From the NCBI GenBank assembly GCA_964613745.1, contig CAZTJA010000001.1, positions 124,001 to 188,000 of the forward strand: a stretch of DNA of 64,000 nucleotides. The letters are read 5' to 3'. The DNA comes from CAZTJA01 sp964613745. GTDB taxonomy: Bacteria > Desulfobacterota > Desulfomonilia > Desulfomonilales > Desulfomonilaceae. The notes below the pieces were generated by a model. The model saw nothing but the letters and a program-made list of their open reading frames with translations. It did not search any database and was not told the origin of the DNA. Shown here piece by piece: positions 42,984-51,890 of this stretch. The translations under genes and the position numbers were made by a program. The stretch's first letter is position 1. Each line of letters starts with the position of its first letter.

Positions 42984-44183
42984 TCAGCGATCAACTTCCG
43001 CCAACACAATATCAATGCTGGACAAAATTGCAATTAAATCAGCAAAAAAATAACCTTTCGCCATTTTGGCCAATGACTCGAGATTTACAAACGCCGGAGC
43101 CCGCCATTTGAGGCGGTAAGGTCTGCCGCTACCATCACTTACGATGTAGCATCCTAATTCTCCGCGAGGCGATTCAATGCATTGGTAGTATTCACCGGGA
43201 GGTGGTTTGATTCCGTCAATCACCAGCATGAAGTGATGTATTAAAGATTCCATCTTGGTGTAGATCTCTTCCTGTAAGGGGAAGACAACACCTGTTTTTT
43301 TCGCCATATATGGTCCGTCATTCAATTTAGTTAAAGTCTGCTTTAGAATGCGATTACTCTCCCGCATTTCGGCAACACGAACCAAATACCGCGAGTAGAC
43401 GTCACATCCGCTTTGAACCGGGATGTCGAAGCTGTATTGTTCATAGCCTGAATACGGTTCGGATTTACGGATATCCCATTTGAGTCCTGATGCCCGCATC
43501 ATAGGTCCGCTAATTCCGTAAGCTATGCAGTCTTCAAGTGATAAAACGCCAATGTTCTTGGTTCTATCGACGTAAATAGGGTTCTTGGTCAATAGTGTTT
43601 CGTATTCATCAACTCTGTAATCGAAGTGCTCGGTGAATGCCCTTAGCTTGTCGACAAAGCCTTCTTCGAGTTCCTTCGCAATTCCGCCGATTCGAATGTA
43701 GTTGGGCATGAGGCGACCACCGGCGGTCAGTTCAAAAAGGTCCATGATCTCTTCACGTTCCCGCAACATATAAAAGAGCGGGGTCATGGCTCCGACATCA
43801 TGCCCATGTGTGCCCAACCAAAATAGATGGCTGAAAATGCGTGAAAGCTCTGCGAACATTACTCTCACGACTTGTGCGCGCTCCGGAACCTCAATGTCGA
43901 GGAGCTTTTCCACGGTCAAGCAATATGCGAGAGAATTGCTCGATGCCCCCATATAGTCGCAGCGTTCCGTCAACGGAATCACCTGATGGTAACGTTTGTT
44001 CTCACACGATTTCTCAAATCCTCGATGTAGATAACCCAAATAGGGAACCACATCGACGACCATTTCTCCATCGAGTGTCACAACCGCTCTGAAGACTCCA
44101 TGAGTGCTGGGATGATGAGGACCTAGATTGATCTCCATCTCTTCACTAATGTAAGAATTTGATTCCGTCACTGCCGACTTCAT
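42984..44183 (-). CDS. nuoD: NADH-quinone oxidoreductase subunit D
   Basis: 49-kDa-type soluble subunit lining the quinone site, 399 aa. Typical motifs: NLGPHHPSTHGVFR near residue 19, EVDRG-like HRGFEKSCENKRYHQVIPLTERCDY near 54, GGRLMPNYIRIGG near 155 and SPRGELGCYIVSDGS near 338, ending EVDR. Overlaps nuoC by 4 nt (ATGA). The catalytic His/Tyr lining the quinone pocket are retained. Confidence 0.95.
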   Translation of the reverse strand: MKSAVTESNSYISEEMEINLGPHHPSTHGVFRAVVTLDGEMVVDVVPYLGYLHRGFEKSCENKRYHQVIPLTERCDYMGASSNSLAYCLTVEKLLDIEVPERAQVVRVMFAELSRIFSHLFWLGTHGHDVGAMTPLFYMLREREEIMDLFELTAGGRLMPNYIRIGGIAKELEEGFVDKLRAFTEHFDYRVDEYETLLTKNPIYVDRTKNIGVLSLEDCIAYGISGPMMRASGLKWDIRKSEPYSGYEQYSFDIPVQSGCDVYSRYLVRVAEMRESNRILKQTLTKLNDGPYMAKKTGVVFPLQEEIYTKMESLIHHFMLVIDGIKPPPGEYYQCIESPRGELGCYIVSDGSGRPYRLKWRAPAFVNLESLAKMAKGYFFADLIAILSSIDIVLAEVDR

Positions 44184-44683
44184 GCTTGTAAGTCCTTGCG
44201 TCCCTGCCTAGGTAGGTCGGGTGTGTCATCCGTACCTTCGACGGGAAAATCCTTTCTCAGAGGATGTATCGTCCAATCCTCAGGCAAGAGCAATTTTCTG
44301 GGATCAGGGTGGTTGAGGAACTCTATTCCGAACATCTCCGACGTTTCACGCTCATGCCAATCGGCTGTCGGCCAAAGCGAGGTCACGGACTCTATTCGGG
44401 CATCGGATTCTTCAATTCTCGTTTTAATTCTAAACCGATGGTTGTGATTTACGGAAAACAGTTGATATACAATCTCAAAACGCGGATCGTTGGGCAACAA
44501 ATCCACTCCACCCACGAACGACAAGTAGTTGAAATTCAACTCAGGATCATTCTTTAAAAAAGAACACACTGACAAGATCTGGTCCTTCGGCACCACCACA
44601 CTGATCTGATCTCTAAATTCGACGCACTGAAGATCCGAACCGAACTCCTGTAGAATTCTATCTCTTATGGATTCCTGATTCAT
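44180..44683 (-). CDS. nuoC: NADH-quinone oxidoreductase subunit C
   Basis: 30-kDa-type subunit, 167 aa. The family signature is WHERETSEMFGIEFLNHPDPRKLLLPEDW near residue 110, followed by HPLRKDFPVEG. It is not fused to NuoD. It overlaps nuoD and nuoB by 4 nt each, so the three are translationally coupled. Confidence 0.95.
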   Translation of the reverse strand: MNQESIRDRILQEFGSDLQCVEFRDQISVVVPKDQILSVCSFLKNDPELNFNYLSFVGGVDLLPNDPRFEIVYQLFSVNHNHRFRIKTRIEESDARIESVTSLWPTADWHERETSEMFGIEFLNHPDPRKLLLPEDWTIHPLRKDFPVEGTDDTPDLPRQGRKDLQA

Positions 44684-45189
44684 TGGGCGGCCGCCTTGCT
44701 CAAGAGATTCTTGGGATCACTTAAGGATTTTTCCCGCATCACCTTAGCGTGCAGTTGAAGAATTCCATCCAACAGCGCTTCTGGTCTCGGAGGACAGCCG
44801 GGTATGTAGACGTCAACCGGAAGGTGCCGATCAATTCCTTGAACAACGGAGTAATTCTTGTAAATGCCACCTGTACAAGCACAAGCGCCCATTGCAATAA
44901 CCCATTTGGGATCGGCCATCTGCTCGTAGATCCGCAATACGGCCGGCAGCATCTTTTTTGATGCGGTTCCTGAAACGATCATCAGGTCCGCGTGTCGCGG
45001 TGAAGGTCTGGCAACCTCCATACCGAAGCGTGAAAGGTCGTACCTGCTCACAAAGGTCGCTATCATTTCCAGAGCACAGCAGGCCAAACCGAAGCCTAAA
45101 GGCCACATTGATGATTTTCGAGCCCAGTTGACAAACCATTCAAGGTTGGTCACGTGGACAGTATCATTTAGATGACTTTCTATTCCCAT
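44680..45189 (-). CDS. nuoB: NADH-quinone oxidoreductase subunit B
   Basis: Carries the terminal [4Fe-4S] cluster N2, 169 aa. Motifs: WPLGFGLACCALEMIA near residue 28 (two adjacent Cys ligands), and later Cys in GACACTGG near 100 and PGCPPRPEALL near 128. Start placed at ATG 45189 (MGIESHLND), 10 bp inside the end of nuoA; the frame opens at 45210. Overlaps nuoC by 4 nt. Confidence 0.94.
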   Translation of the reverse strand: MGIESHLNDTVHVTNLEWFVNWARKSSMWPLGFGLACCALEMIATFVSRYDLSRFGMEVARPSPRHADLMIVSGTASKKMLPAVLRIYEQMADPKWVIAMGACACTGGIYKNYSVVQGIDRHLPVDVYIPGCPPRPEALLDGILQLHAKVMREKSLSDPKNLLSKAAAQ

Positions 45190-45536
45190 TCGAGAGCACC
45201 TTTTTTCCATACGTATACGAGTCCGATCAAAAGCACCCCGACGAAGACGAACATTTCGATGAATCCAAATATACGCAAGCGATCATAAACGGCCGCCCAG
45301 GGAAACATGAATATCAATTCGATATCAAACACAATGAAGAGCATTCCCATTACAAAAAAACGTACTGAAAAGCGTCTCCTGGCTCCTCCTATGGGGTCCA
45401 TTCCGCATTCATACGGCATCAACTTTATTTTGGTCGGGTTCCTTTTAGCGAGAACCGTGGACAAAATAATGATAGCCGATCCGATAAACGCGGATACTAG
45501 AAGTATCACCAGGATTGGAAGGTAGCTGTTTGTCAT
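45180..45536 (-). CDS. nuoA: NADH-quinone oxidoreductase subunit A
   Basis: Three-helix membrane subunit, 118 aa. The conserved loop KLMPYECGMDPIGGARRRFSV near residue 38 and FDIELIFMFPWA near 75 identify it. It is the first nuo gene and has its own promoter-like sequence in the 173 nt that separate it from the CBS-HATPase gene. Confidence 0.94.
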   Translation of the reverse strand: MTNSYLPILVILLVSAFIGSAIIILSTVLAKRNPTKIKLMPYECGMDPIGGARRRFSVRFFVMGMLFIVFDIELIFMFPWAAVYDRLRIFGFIEMFVFVGVLLIGLVYVWKKGALEWE

Positions 45537-45666
45537 CCTTCTTCTCCAGGAAACAATGCGTACGCTGCGGGGGCGACGACCCTTGCTATATTAGAATTTC
45601 ATCTTTTTTTGGACTTAGTTGAGGGTGCACCTTTTAGGGACCCGGGGACGACTGTAGTCTCATATA

Positions 45667-45694
45667 TTTATAGCTTCTGTTTGGCGATTGTCAA
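45667..45694 (-). promoter_or_regulatory. Sigma70-like promoter before nuoA
   Basis: Minus-strand TTGACA (45694-45689), 16-nt spacer, TATAAA (45672-45667), about 130 nt before nuoA. The -35 is perfect. An inverted repeat TGGCGA-N14-TCGCCA (45682-45707) covers the -35 and part of the spacer and could be an operator. Confidence 0.6.
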
Positions 45695-45709
45695 GGGTTT
45701 TTCGCCATG

Positions 45710-46645
45710 TCATACCGATGAATCCTCGTCGAAAAGAAAAATAATATCCAGCTTAGTAGCCGCCCCAGGAGCCGACATGAGGCCCATGAGATCCGAACAC
45801 CTTCTGATATTGGCCAACCCCATCCCGGCTCCGAAACCCATCTCTCTTATCCACTCGGGGGCTGTAGAATAACCGGGTTCCAGTACCTGGGATATGTTCT
45901 CGATTCCCGGGCCGTGATCGATTGCGGAAATCTTTAATCTGTGTTTCCGAATTTCAACTATTATTTCTCCACCCACATCGGTGTGTATAACCAGATTCAT
46001 TTCCGCTTCATATACTGCGACAGCAACTCTGCGTATGACTGAAGGTGAGACGCCTAACCTTTGGAGAGATTTTTTCAGCATACTGGAAGCCTTGCCGGCA
46101 TTCGTGAAATCCTTGTCATCTACAACGTATCTGAGCAGGAGGCTCGTATCATCCGACAGAATATCTTGAAAAATATGACTTGCCCGATACTGAGGTAATC
46201 GCTCCGTTTCACGCTTTTCATAACTCGCGCTTATCTGCTGAAGCAGGGATCTTATTACAGTTCCCGTGGTAACTATGCCTACGAGATTGAGATTCTCATC
46301 AAGAACCGGCAGTCTGCCAAAACCTTCCCTACCCAGGTTCGCAATCGCCTCTGTGGCGGGAACATCCTTGAAGACGGTTTTTACCGGGGTCACCATTATT
46401 TCGGAAACCCGGCTATTCAGCATGCCTTTTTCCATGGCATCAATAATGTCTGATACGCTCACCATTCCGACTATTTTTCGGTCTTGGACTACCGGCGCGC
46501 CGGCTATTCGTTTGGACTTCATAAATTCTTTTACCTGAGCTACCGTGAGTTCAGGGTCCAAAACAATAACATTTGGAGCCATTACGGATTCTACTTTAGT
46601 CGTGTAAAGTAGTTCCTGAACCTTTGATATTTCGTGAGCTTCCAT
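45710..46645 (-). CDS. CBS-pair / anti-sigma-type HATPase fusion protein
   Basis: A 311-aa protein with two CBS domains at about residues 18-135 (VESVMAPNVIVLDPELTV, IVGMVSVSDIIDAMEKG, VSEIMVTPVKTVFKDVPAT, LVGIVTTGTVIRSLL), then an RsbW-like ATP-binding domain at about 185-305 (VAVYEAEMNLVIHT N box, IDHGPGI G1 box, MGFGAGMGLANI G2 box). CBS pairs usually bind adenine nucleotides, so it may sense energy charge or NAD state and pass it to a partner (inference). It lies 1 nt after the first DRTGG gene and upstream of nuoA. Such proteins occur near hydrogenase and nuo-like operons in anaerobes. Confidence 0.88.
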   Translation of the reverse strand: MEAHEISKVQELLYTTKVESVMAPNVIVLDPELTVAQVKEFMKSKRIAGAPVVQDRKIVGMVSVSDIIDAMEKGMLNSRVSEIMVTPVKTVFKDVPATEAIANLGREGFGRLPVLDENLNLVGIVTTGTVIRSLLQQISASYEKRETERLPQYRASHIFQDILSDDTSLLLRYVVDDKDFTNAGKASSMLKKSLQRLGVSPSVIRRVAVAVYEAEMNLVIHTDVGGEIIVEIRKHRLKISAIDHGPGIENISQVLEPGYSTAPEWIREMGFGAGMGLANIRRCSDLMGLMSAPGAATKLDIIFLFDEDSSV

Positions 46646-46646
46646 T

Positions 46647-47018
46647 TCACCAGGAATTATTTTGGATAGAAACAGGACCTCTTCCGGCTAATCCTGCATT
46701 ATAAAGCCGACCGCATGCCTCAAACATTGTGTACCCGGTGCTGATGAGGGTCATACCGGACTCACGCGCAAGTTCGATCGTTTCGGGAGGGGGGATTTTG
46801 TCGCGAACGAAAATGATTACGCTAATTCCTGCCATTTCGGCGGTTCTGACAACTTGGGGATTGGTCAACCCGGTCATGAGCACCATGCCTTCGGTACCAA
46901 AGGCCAAAACATCGCTCATAAGGTCCGCTGCCCCGCCTCTAGGGACTTCTTCTTCAAGATTGTGATTTGTAACCACCATCTTACCCGTCAAGACTTCCAG
47001 CATTTCCCGGATCTTCAT
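46647..47018 (-). CDS. DRTGG-domain protein (first copy)
   Basis: About 123 aa from ATG 47018, which has GGAG six nt upstream; the frame opens at 47042. The DRTGG-like pattern is LTGKMVV near residue 10, GGAADLMSDVLAFGTEGMVL near 32, and STGYTMFEACGRLYNAGL near 100. No catalytic residue is evident. It is the first gene of the long minus-strand block and is preceded by a promoter-like sequence. Its paralogue at 42602-42952 lies after nuoD. Confidence 0.8.
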   Translation of the reverse strand: MKIREMLEVLTGKMVVTNHNLEEEVPRGGAADLMSDVLAFGTEGMVLMTGLTNPQVVRTAEMAGISVIIFVRDKIPPPETIELARESGMTLISTGYTMFEACGRLYNAGLAGRGPVSIQNNSW

Positions 47019-47054
47019 CAACACTCCACGGCCGGACTTCACATTCGGCGCTTC

Positions 47055-47083
47055 ATTTCATCACTCTCAATCTGAGTTGTCAA
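47055..47083 (-). promoter_or_regulatory. Sigma70-like promoter before the DRTGG / CBS genes
   Basis: Minus-strand TTGACA (47083-47078), 17-nt spacer, TGAAAT (47060-47055), about 37 nt before the DRTGG start at 47018. The -35 is perfect, the -10 matches four of six bases. Confidence 0.45.
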
Positions 47084-47170
47084 CTTAAACCTATTAACCT
47101 CTCTACGTAGCTTCCATTCAGATTTTGAGGCCATCTCCGACAGTTGAGGATAATCACGACACCATAACAT

Positions 47171-47827
47171 CTATTCATGTTTGGTGCCGCAAGATTGTTC
47201 CGAGCATCGGTTAAGCATTGTCATTTGGACGTTTTGTATCTCCAAAAGACGCTCCATGTATTTGCTTAACATTAAGTCCAATTTTAAGTTCAGATGCCGC
47301 ACTTCCATTTCGGTCTTAAGGTTTGTTTTGAAGTCGTGCTCTGCTCTTAACCTGTCTTTTCTGTCCTGTCTATTCTGGCTCATGAGAATGACCGGTGCCT
47401 GAAAGGTAGCGAGAGCAGACAAGACTAAATTAAGGAATATAAAGGGAAATGGATCAAAAGGTTTCAAGAAAAGATGTAATGAATTTATTGAGACCCAAGC
47501 CAGAATAATGGATGCATAAAGACCCAAAAAGGTCCAGCTTCCACCGAAAGCAGTGACTTTATCGGCAATCTTTTGTCCGATGGTGACTCTGCTTTCATAC
47601 TCGAAATCCAGCATTTGAGCGGTCTTTTCATAATTGTTGATACTGTGATAATTCTGTTCGTCAAGCAGCTTTAGGTCAGTTTTGAGATCCTGAAGAGTCG
47701 CATCGATAAGCCCTTTGCCTTCATGAATTAAACACCGAGCACAATCTGGATGAATTTCAGTCAAAGAACATCTCCTAACGAAAAACGTGCAGCTTATAAA
47801 ATGAGCGTTATCCAAAACAAGAGTCAC
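47171..47827 (-). CDS. DUF1003 family membrane protein
   Basis: A 218-aa protein. After an N-terminal part with a Cys pair (CARC near residue 28), the DUF1003 core begins with ESRVTIGQKIADKVTAFGGSWTFLG near 78, then two membrane helices (about 95-115 and 125-150) around SLHLFLKPFDPFPFIFLNLVLS, then SQNRQDRKDRLRAEHDF and a helical C terminus (KTEMEVRHLNLKLDLMLSKYMERL). Function of the family is unknown. The GTG overlaps the asnB stop by 4 nt. Confidence 0.88.
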   Translation of the reverse strand: MTLVLDNAHFISCTFFVRRCSLTEIHPDCARCLIHEGKGLIDATLQDLKTDLKLLDEQNYHSINNYEKTAQMLDFEYESRVTIGQKIADKVTAFGGSWTFLGLYASIILAWVSINSLHLFLKPFDPFPFIFLNLVLSALATFQAPVILMSQNRQDRKDRLRAEHDFKTNLKTEMEVRHLNLKLDLMLSKYMERLLEIQNVQMTMLNRCSEQSCGTKHE

Positions 47828-49692
47828 TCGGAATTAATTTGTTTCATTCGTAGGATCCACTGGTTCAAGAAAATGATGATCCAGATTTTTTGTGTATTAT
47901 CCGATCTGCCGGATTGATGATCTTTCCATATTTTCTCAACTGAGCTACGCCGAAGAAGCATGTTACATGAATCGAACAGCCTTTCTTGCGTCCATGATTT
48001 TAAATTTGTTTTGAACCAATGGCCTAGAGGAACTTGAAATCCATATTTAGACCTATTCAAGATTTTCCTGGGAATCAAATCTTTTGCCACATGCCTGAGC
48101 ATTCTTTTGGTCGTTTGCCCGGAGATCTTGAAATGAGCGGGCATACGACAAACTAATTCCAGAAGTCGGTAATCCAGAAGCGGACTCCTAACTTCGAGTG
48201 CGTGGGCCATACTCATTCTGTCTGTTTTTGTAAGTATGTCTTCCGCCAAGTACGTTTGAATATCGGCCAACATCATGTGGTTAATCGGATCGAGACCTGA
48301 ATATTGGCGGGATATCTCGATTACTGGATCTTTATCGACGGAATAATCAATACCCGTGAGATCCATCATTTCAGATAGCGAAAACGTTCTCGGTACGACG
48401 GCAAGGGGTTCGGATCTCATCCTTTCCGCTGCAGATACAAATAGTTTCAGTTTCTTTATCCAACTTGTCCCATAGTAGTCCGTGGTTGTTTGAAGCTTTG
48501 CCAAACTTGGCTCGATCAGATATTTGCGAAAAAAAACCGGGAACATATCGTAGATCACCTGGTATTTTCGGGCCAAATATCTTTCATATCCCCCAAAAAG
48601 CTCATCACCGCCATCTCCCGATAGAGCTACCGTCACATGCTTGCGGGTTTCACGACATAGATAATACATAGGTATCGCAGAAGAATCTCCGAAGGGTTCT
48701 CCGAAATGATCAATTAAATTCTCGAAAATTCCGGTGATGTCATAGGTTACTGCTTGTTCATAATGTTCCGTACCCAAGCTCTCAGCAGCCATCCTCGACC
48801 ATGTGGACTCGTCATGGCTTGTTCCCGGAAAAGAAATACTGAATGTTTTTACCCGTCCCCTATTGGATTTTTTCATCAGAGCCGTTATGAGAGTCGAATC
48901 AAGTCCGCCGCTAAGGAATGATCCGAGAGGAACATCGGAGACGAGTCGCTTTTCCACTGAATCCAACAATATAGATCTGACTTCTTCAGCGGAAGTGAGA
49001 AAATCCGTACCATTTTCAACCAATGGAGGAGACCAGTATTTTTGTACAACCAAACCGGTTTGTGAAAAAAGGGCGCTGTGCCCCGGTAGCAGCTTTTTGA
49101 CTCCTGCGAATATAGTGTGCGGACCTGGAATGAAATCGTACAACAGATATTCCGCCAAAGCTTGTTGATCAATTTCATTTGGGATTAGTCCTGAGCGTAT
49201 CAAAGGAAATAATTCGGAACAAAATATGATTCGTCTCGCAGACTGAAAATAATAAAGGGGTTTTTTTCCTATTCTGTCTCGGGACATAAACAATGTTTTT
49301 TTTCTCTCATCCCATATCGCAAAGGCGAACATACCGTTCAGAGAAGATGTAATTGCGAAGTCTTGATCCAGATATCCGTTCAGCAAGACCTCGGTGTCCG
49401 AATGGGTCTTGAAGACAAAACCCTTGGATTGTAGATTTCGTCGCAATTCCATAAAATTGTAAATTTCACCATTGAATGCGACAGCTGTTTTACCCGCAGA
49501 ATCTATCATTGGTTGCGATGCAGAGTCAGATAAATCAATAATTGACAATCTGCGATGTCCCAAAACGCACTCAGGAAAGCAGTAAACTCCTCCCGCATCC
49601 GGCCCTCTGTGAGTCAACCGCCCGGTGATTGCTTCAACTGCTCCTATATTGGGCGGCGAATCAAAATCTACAATGCCGCAAATTCCGCACAC
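47824..49692 (-). CDS. asnB: Asparagine synthetase (glutamine-hydrolysing)
   Basis: Cytoplasmic enzyme of 622 aa converting aspartate, glutamine and ATP to asparagine. It starts MCGICGIVDF, so Cys2 is the N-terminal nucleophile of the glutaminase domain (to about residue 200); the ATP-pyrophosphatase domain shows SFLSGGLDSTLITALM near 260 and ALSGDGGDELFGGY near 355, and the C-terminal region RSPLLDYRLLELVC. This family includes members that act in glycan or lasso-peptide biosynthesis, but no such neighbours are seen. It forms an overlapping pair with the DUF1003 gene. Confidence 0.9.
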   Translation of the reverse strand: MCGICGIVDFDSPPNIGAVEAITGRLTHRGPDAGGVYCFPECVLGHRRLSIIDLSDSASQPMIDSAGKTAVAFNGEIYNFMELRRNLQSKGFVFKTHSDTEVLLNGYLDQDFAITSSLNGMFAFAIWDERKKTLFMSRDRIGKKPLYYFQSARRIIFCSELFPLIRSGLIPNEIDQQALAEYLLYDFIPGPHTIFAGVKKLLPGHSALFSQTGLVVQKYWSPPLVENGTDFLTSAEEVRSILLDSVEKRLVSDVPLGSFLSGGLDSTLITALMKKSNRGRVKTFSISFPGTSHDESTWSRMAAESLGTEHYEQAVTYDITGIFENLIDHFGEPFGDSSAIPMYYLCRETRKHVTVALSGDGGDELFGGYERYLARKYQVIYDMFPVFFRKYLIEPSLAKLQTTTDYYGTSWIKKLKLFVSAAERMRSEPLAVVPRTFSLSEMMDLTGIDYSVDKDPVIEISRQYSGLDPINHMMLADIQTYLAEDILTKTDRMSMAHALEVRSPLLDYRLLELVCRMPAHFKISGQTTKRMLRHVAKDLIPRKILNRSKYGFQVPLGHWFKTNLKSWTQERLFDSCNMLLRRSSVEKIWKDHQSGRSDNTQKIWIIIFLNQWILRMKQINSE

Positions 49693-49842
49693 TTAGAAAC
49701 ACCTTTCTAAATTAAGATACTATCACCAGCTAAATAACTATCATATCAACAAGTTCTGATTGACTTTTAAACTGAATTATGAAACTTAGCCTTAGCCTTC
49801 ATGAATGTTCCGGTAATTTTCATTCCGGCTTAGGAGCGAAAT

Positions 49843-51843
49843 ATGGTTCAGGTGCGATGTCCCGGATGTGGTTATATACAAAGCCTTTCAGAAGAACGAT
49901 TCTTATCAATAAGTGAAGATTTTCTCAATTGTCCACATTGCAACGAAAAGGTACCAAAGACCTGGACTCCTGTTTCTGGTGAGACGATGCCGGAAGAGGT
50001 TGAGCATAAAATAATGGCCTTTTCCAAGCGCATCCTGAACGGCGGTGACATATCCCGCGATATGGTGCTTGCTCTTGAGAGCCATGTGAGGCGTTACGGA
50101 GCCATTCCGGAGAGCAACAAAGCTTTAGGTATAGGCTATCTTCTGCTTGGGGATTACAAACGTTCGGAAGAGTTTCTCGTTCAATCTTTGACTGAAAAGT
50201 CGGATGATGTCGAGGTTCAGCGCGGCCTACAGGATGTTTTCTTGGCTTTGGAGAAGTATGATGAAGCCCTAAAAATTAGTCTGATGCTAATTGAAAATCG
50301 ACAGGGCGATATTTCGGATGACGATATAGGTGGTTTGGCATTGACATATTTGGCTCTTGACAGAAAAGACGATGCGAAGAAACTTTTCGCGAAATTTCCG
50401 CATGTAGACGAAAAGAATGCAAGGATTAAGAAAGCTCGAAAAAGGCTGACCAAAAGCAAGAATATGGGCCTAAAGTCTTTATTGTCTGAAAAGACTCTTC
50501 ATCGTTTCTTAAAACGTATCACGGAAAGTACGCTCCGAGGTTATGATCATAAAGCCTCCACGGTGAAGGATACCCGTCCGCATCATGAAGAGCCGTTAGA
50601 CGACAACGTGCAAATCGTTCCTCATCTGCAGCAGCACTTGGAATATTGGGTTTATGCTCCGGGAAATCTTACTCCTGATTGGCAGCATATTCAGGAACGG
50701 TTTGGAAATCTATATGAAAAAAAGACCGAACGCGACCGAGCGCTCAGAACCTTGGACACTCTGATTGAAAAAAACAGTCTGACTATTGAGTACATCGCAC
50801 GTGAGCAGGCCGATTACTACTTTGAATATCCAGAGGATCTCATTGCTCAGAATGCCCGTGGATTTGAACCACACGATCTCGATATATTGAAACAATCGCA
50901 AATCATAGTACGCCTAAAGCTTCTATTGCCTCAATACAACGGAATGGAACACCACATTCTGATGTCCAATCTTACGGAGGCAGTCAGGGAAATAACGAGC
51001 GGGATAGTTCAGGACGCGGTTTCGCATGTCCTGTGGGGAGTCGCCGATTGGAAACTCGTCCAGGCTGATCTCAGAATTCACGTCATCGAAAACAATGTAA
51101 AATTTGAGTCTCTGGACGAAGGTGATACTGTTTGGATTCATACACACGGTATGCAGAAATTCGGGTTTCCGGATCTGGAAATTGACGGTATTCCCAAAAA
51201 ATCTGCGGTTCTTGGAAAGACATTGTTATACAGGATTGCTGTTCATCTCCTGAATTCCGGGACGAATGGAACAATTCTAGGCAAACCTATTTTTATTCCT
51301 GAAACCAAAAAAAGCATCGTATTGGAATTAAGACCAAACGAGGCCGACGATCATTTTCCTGCCGAAAGTTTGGCGGTGGTTTCCTGTCAAACGCTTCCGA
51401 ATACCGTCGAAACGATAGAACAAAAGCAGAATTACGATTCTGACGACGATTTGGTAGATTTCTCCGCGGAGACCACAGACAATGCCGGGGCAGAACGGGA
51501 GGAAGCATTCAATTCTGAAGCCCAGGAGCACATCTTGTCTGCACATCGCAAAGCTAGGGAGAATTTACCGGTCTTCAAAAGGAGTTTTCAGCAGAGAAAT
51601 GCATCTCCTGGTGGAATTCATGCAGTGAAAGTAGGATTTCCCGCCCAAGGCGGAAAATACGAGTGGATGTGGGTCTCGCTTGATGCGTGGCGAGGGCAAT
51701 CTTTAGTTGGTTATCTCGAAAACTCACCTATCCTTCGAAAAGACCTTCATCGTGGGAGCAGGGTGCATTTCAGCGAAGGCGAGATTTTTGATTGGGTAAT
51801 TTCTCGCAGCGGCTCCGTTGTGAAAGGTTGTTTTACGGAATGA
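49843..51843 (+). CDS. Zinc-ribbon / TPR / DUF2314 fusion protein
   Basis: A 666-aa cytoplasmic-looking protein. Residues 1-45 hold a zinc ribbon (CPGCGY near 6 and CPHCNEK near 31). About 60-190 is a run of TPR-like helices (AIPESNKALGIGYLLLGDYKRSEEF and following). About 200-450 is less clear, with a basic linker and HVLWGVADWKLVQADLRIHV then TVWIHTHGMQKFGFPDLEI, a pattern seen beside DUF2314. An acidic linker at about 530-570 leads to a DUF2314 domain at about 590-666 (KYEWMWVSLD, LENSPILRKDLHRG, FDWVISRSGSVVKGCF). Function unknown; the combination suggests a scaffold or sensor. It stands alone between divergent and convergent genes. Confidence 0.75.
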   Translation: MVQVRCPGCGYIQSLSEERFLSISEDFLNCPHCNEKVPKTWTPVSGETMPEEVEHKIMAFSKRILNGGDISRDMVLALESHVRRYGAIPESNKALGIGYLLLGDYKRSEEFLVQSLTEKSDDVEVQRGLQDVFLALEKYDEALKISLMLIENRQGDISDDDIGGLALTYLALDRKDDAKKLFAKFPHVDEKNARIKKARKRLTKSKNMGLKSLLSEKTLHRFLKRITESTLRGYDHKASTVKDTRPHHEEPLDDNVQIVPHLQQHLEYWVYAPGNLTPDWQHIQERFGNLYEKKTERDRALRTLDTLIEKNSLTIEYIAREQADYYFEYPEDLIAQNARGFEPHDLDILKQSQIIVRLKLLLPQYNGMEHHILMSNLTEAVREITSGIVQDAVSHVLWGVADWKLVQADLRIHVIENNVKFESLDEGDTVWIHTHGMQKFGFPDLEIDGIPKKSAVLGKTLLYRIAVHLLNSGTNGTILGKPIFIPETKKSIVLELRPNEADDHFPAESLAVVSCQTLPNTVETIEQKQNYDSDDDLVDFSAETTDNAGAEREEAFNSEAQEHILSAHRKARENLPVFKRSFQQRNASPGGIHAVKVGFPAQGGKYEWMWVSLDAWRGQSLVGYLENSPILRKDLHRGSRVHFSEGEIFDWVISRSGSVVKGCFTE

Positions 51844-51890
51844 CAAATCGCTGTTGATTCAGAATCGGATATTTATTCTGTTATCGTTTT

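Noticed and set aside
47824..49692. asnB-type gene as part of a lasso-peptide or glycan biosynthesis cluster
   Set aside because: No precursor peptide, protease B or glycosyltransferase genes lie beside it; DUF1003 is its only partner.
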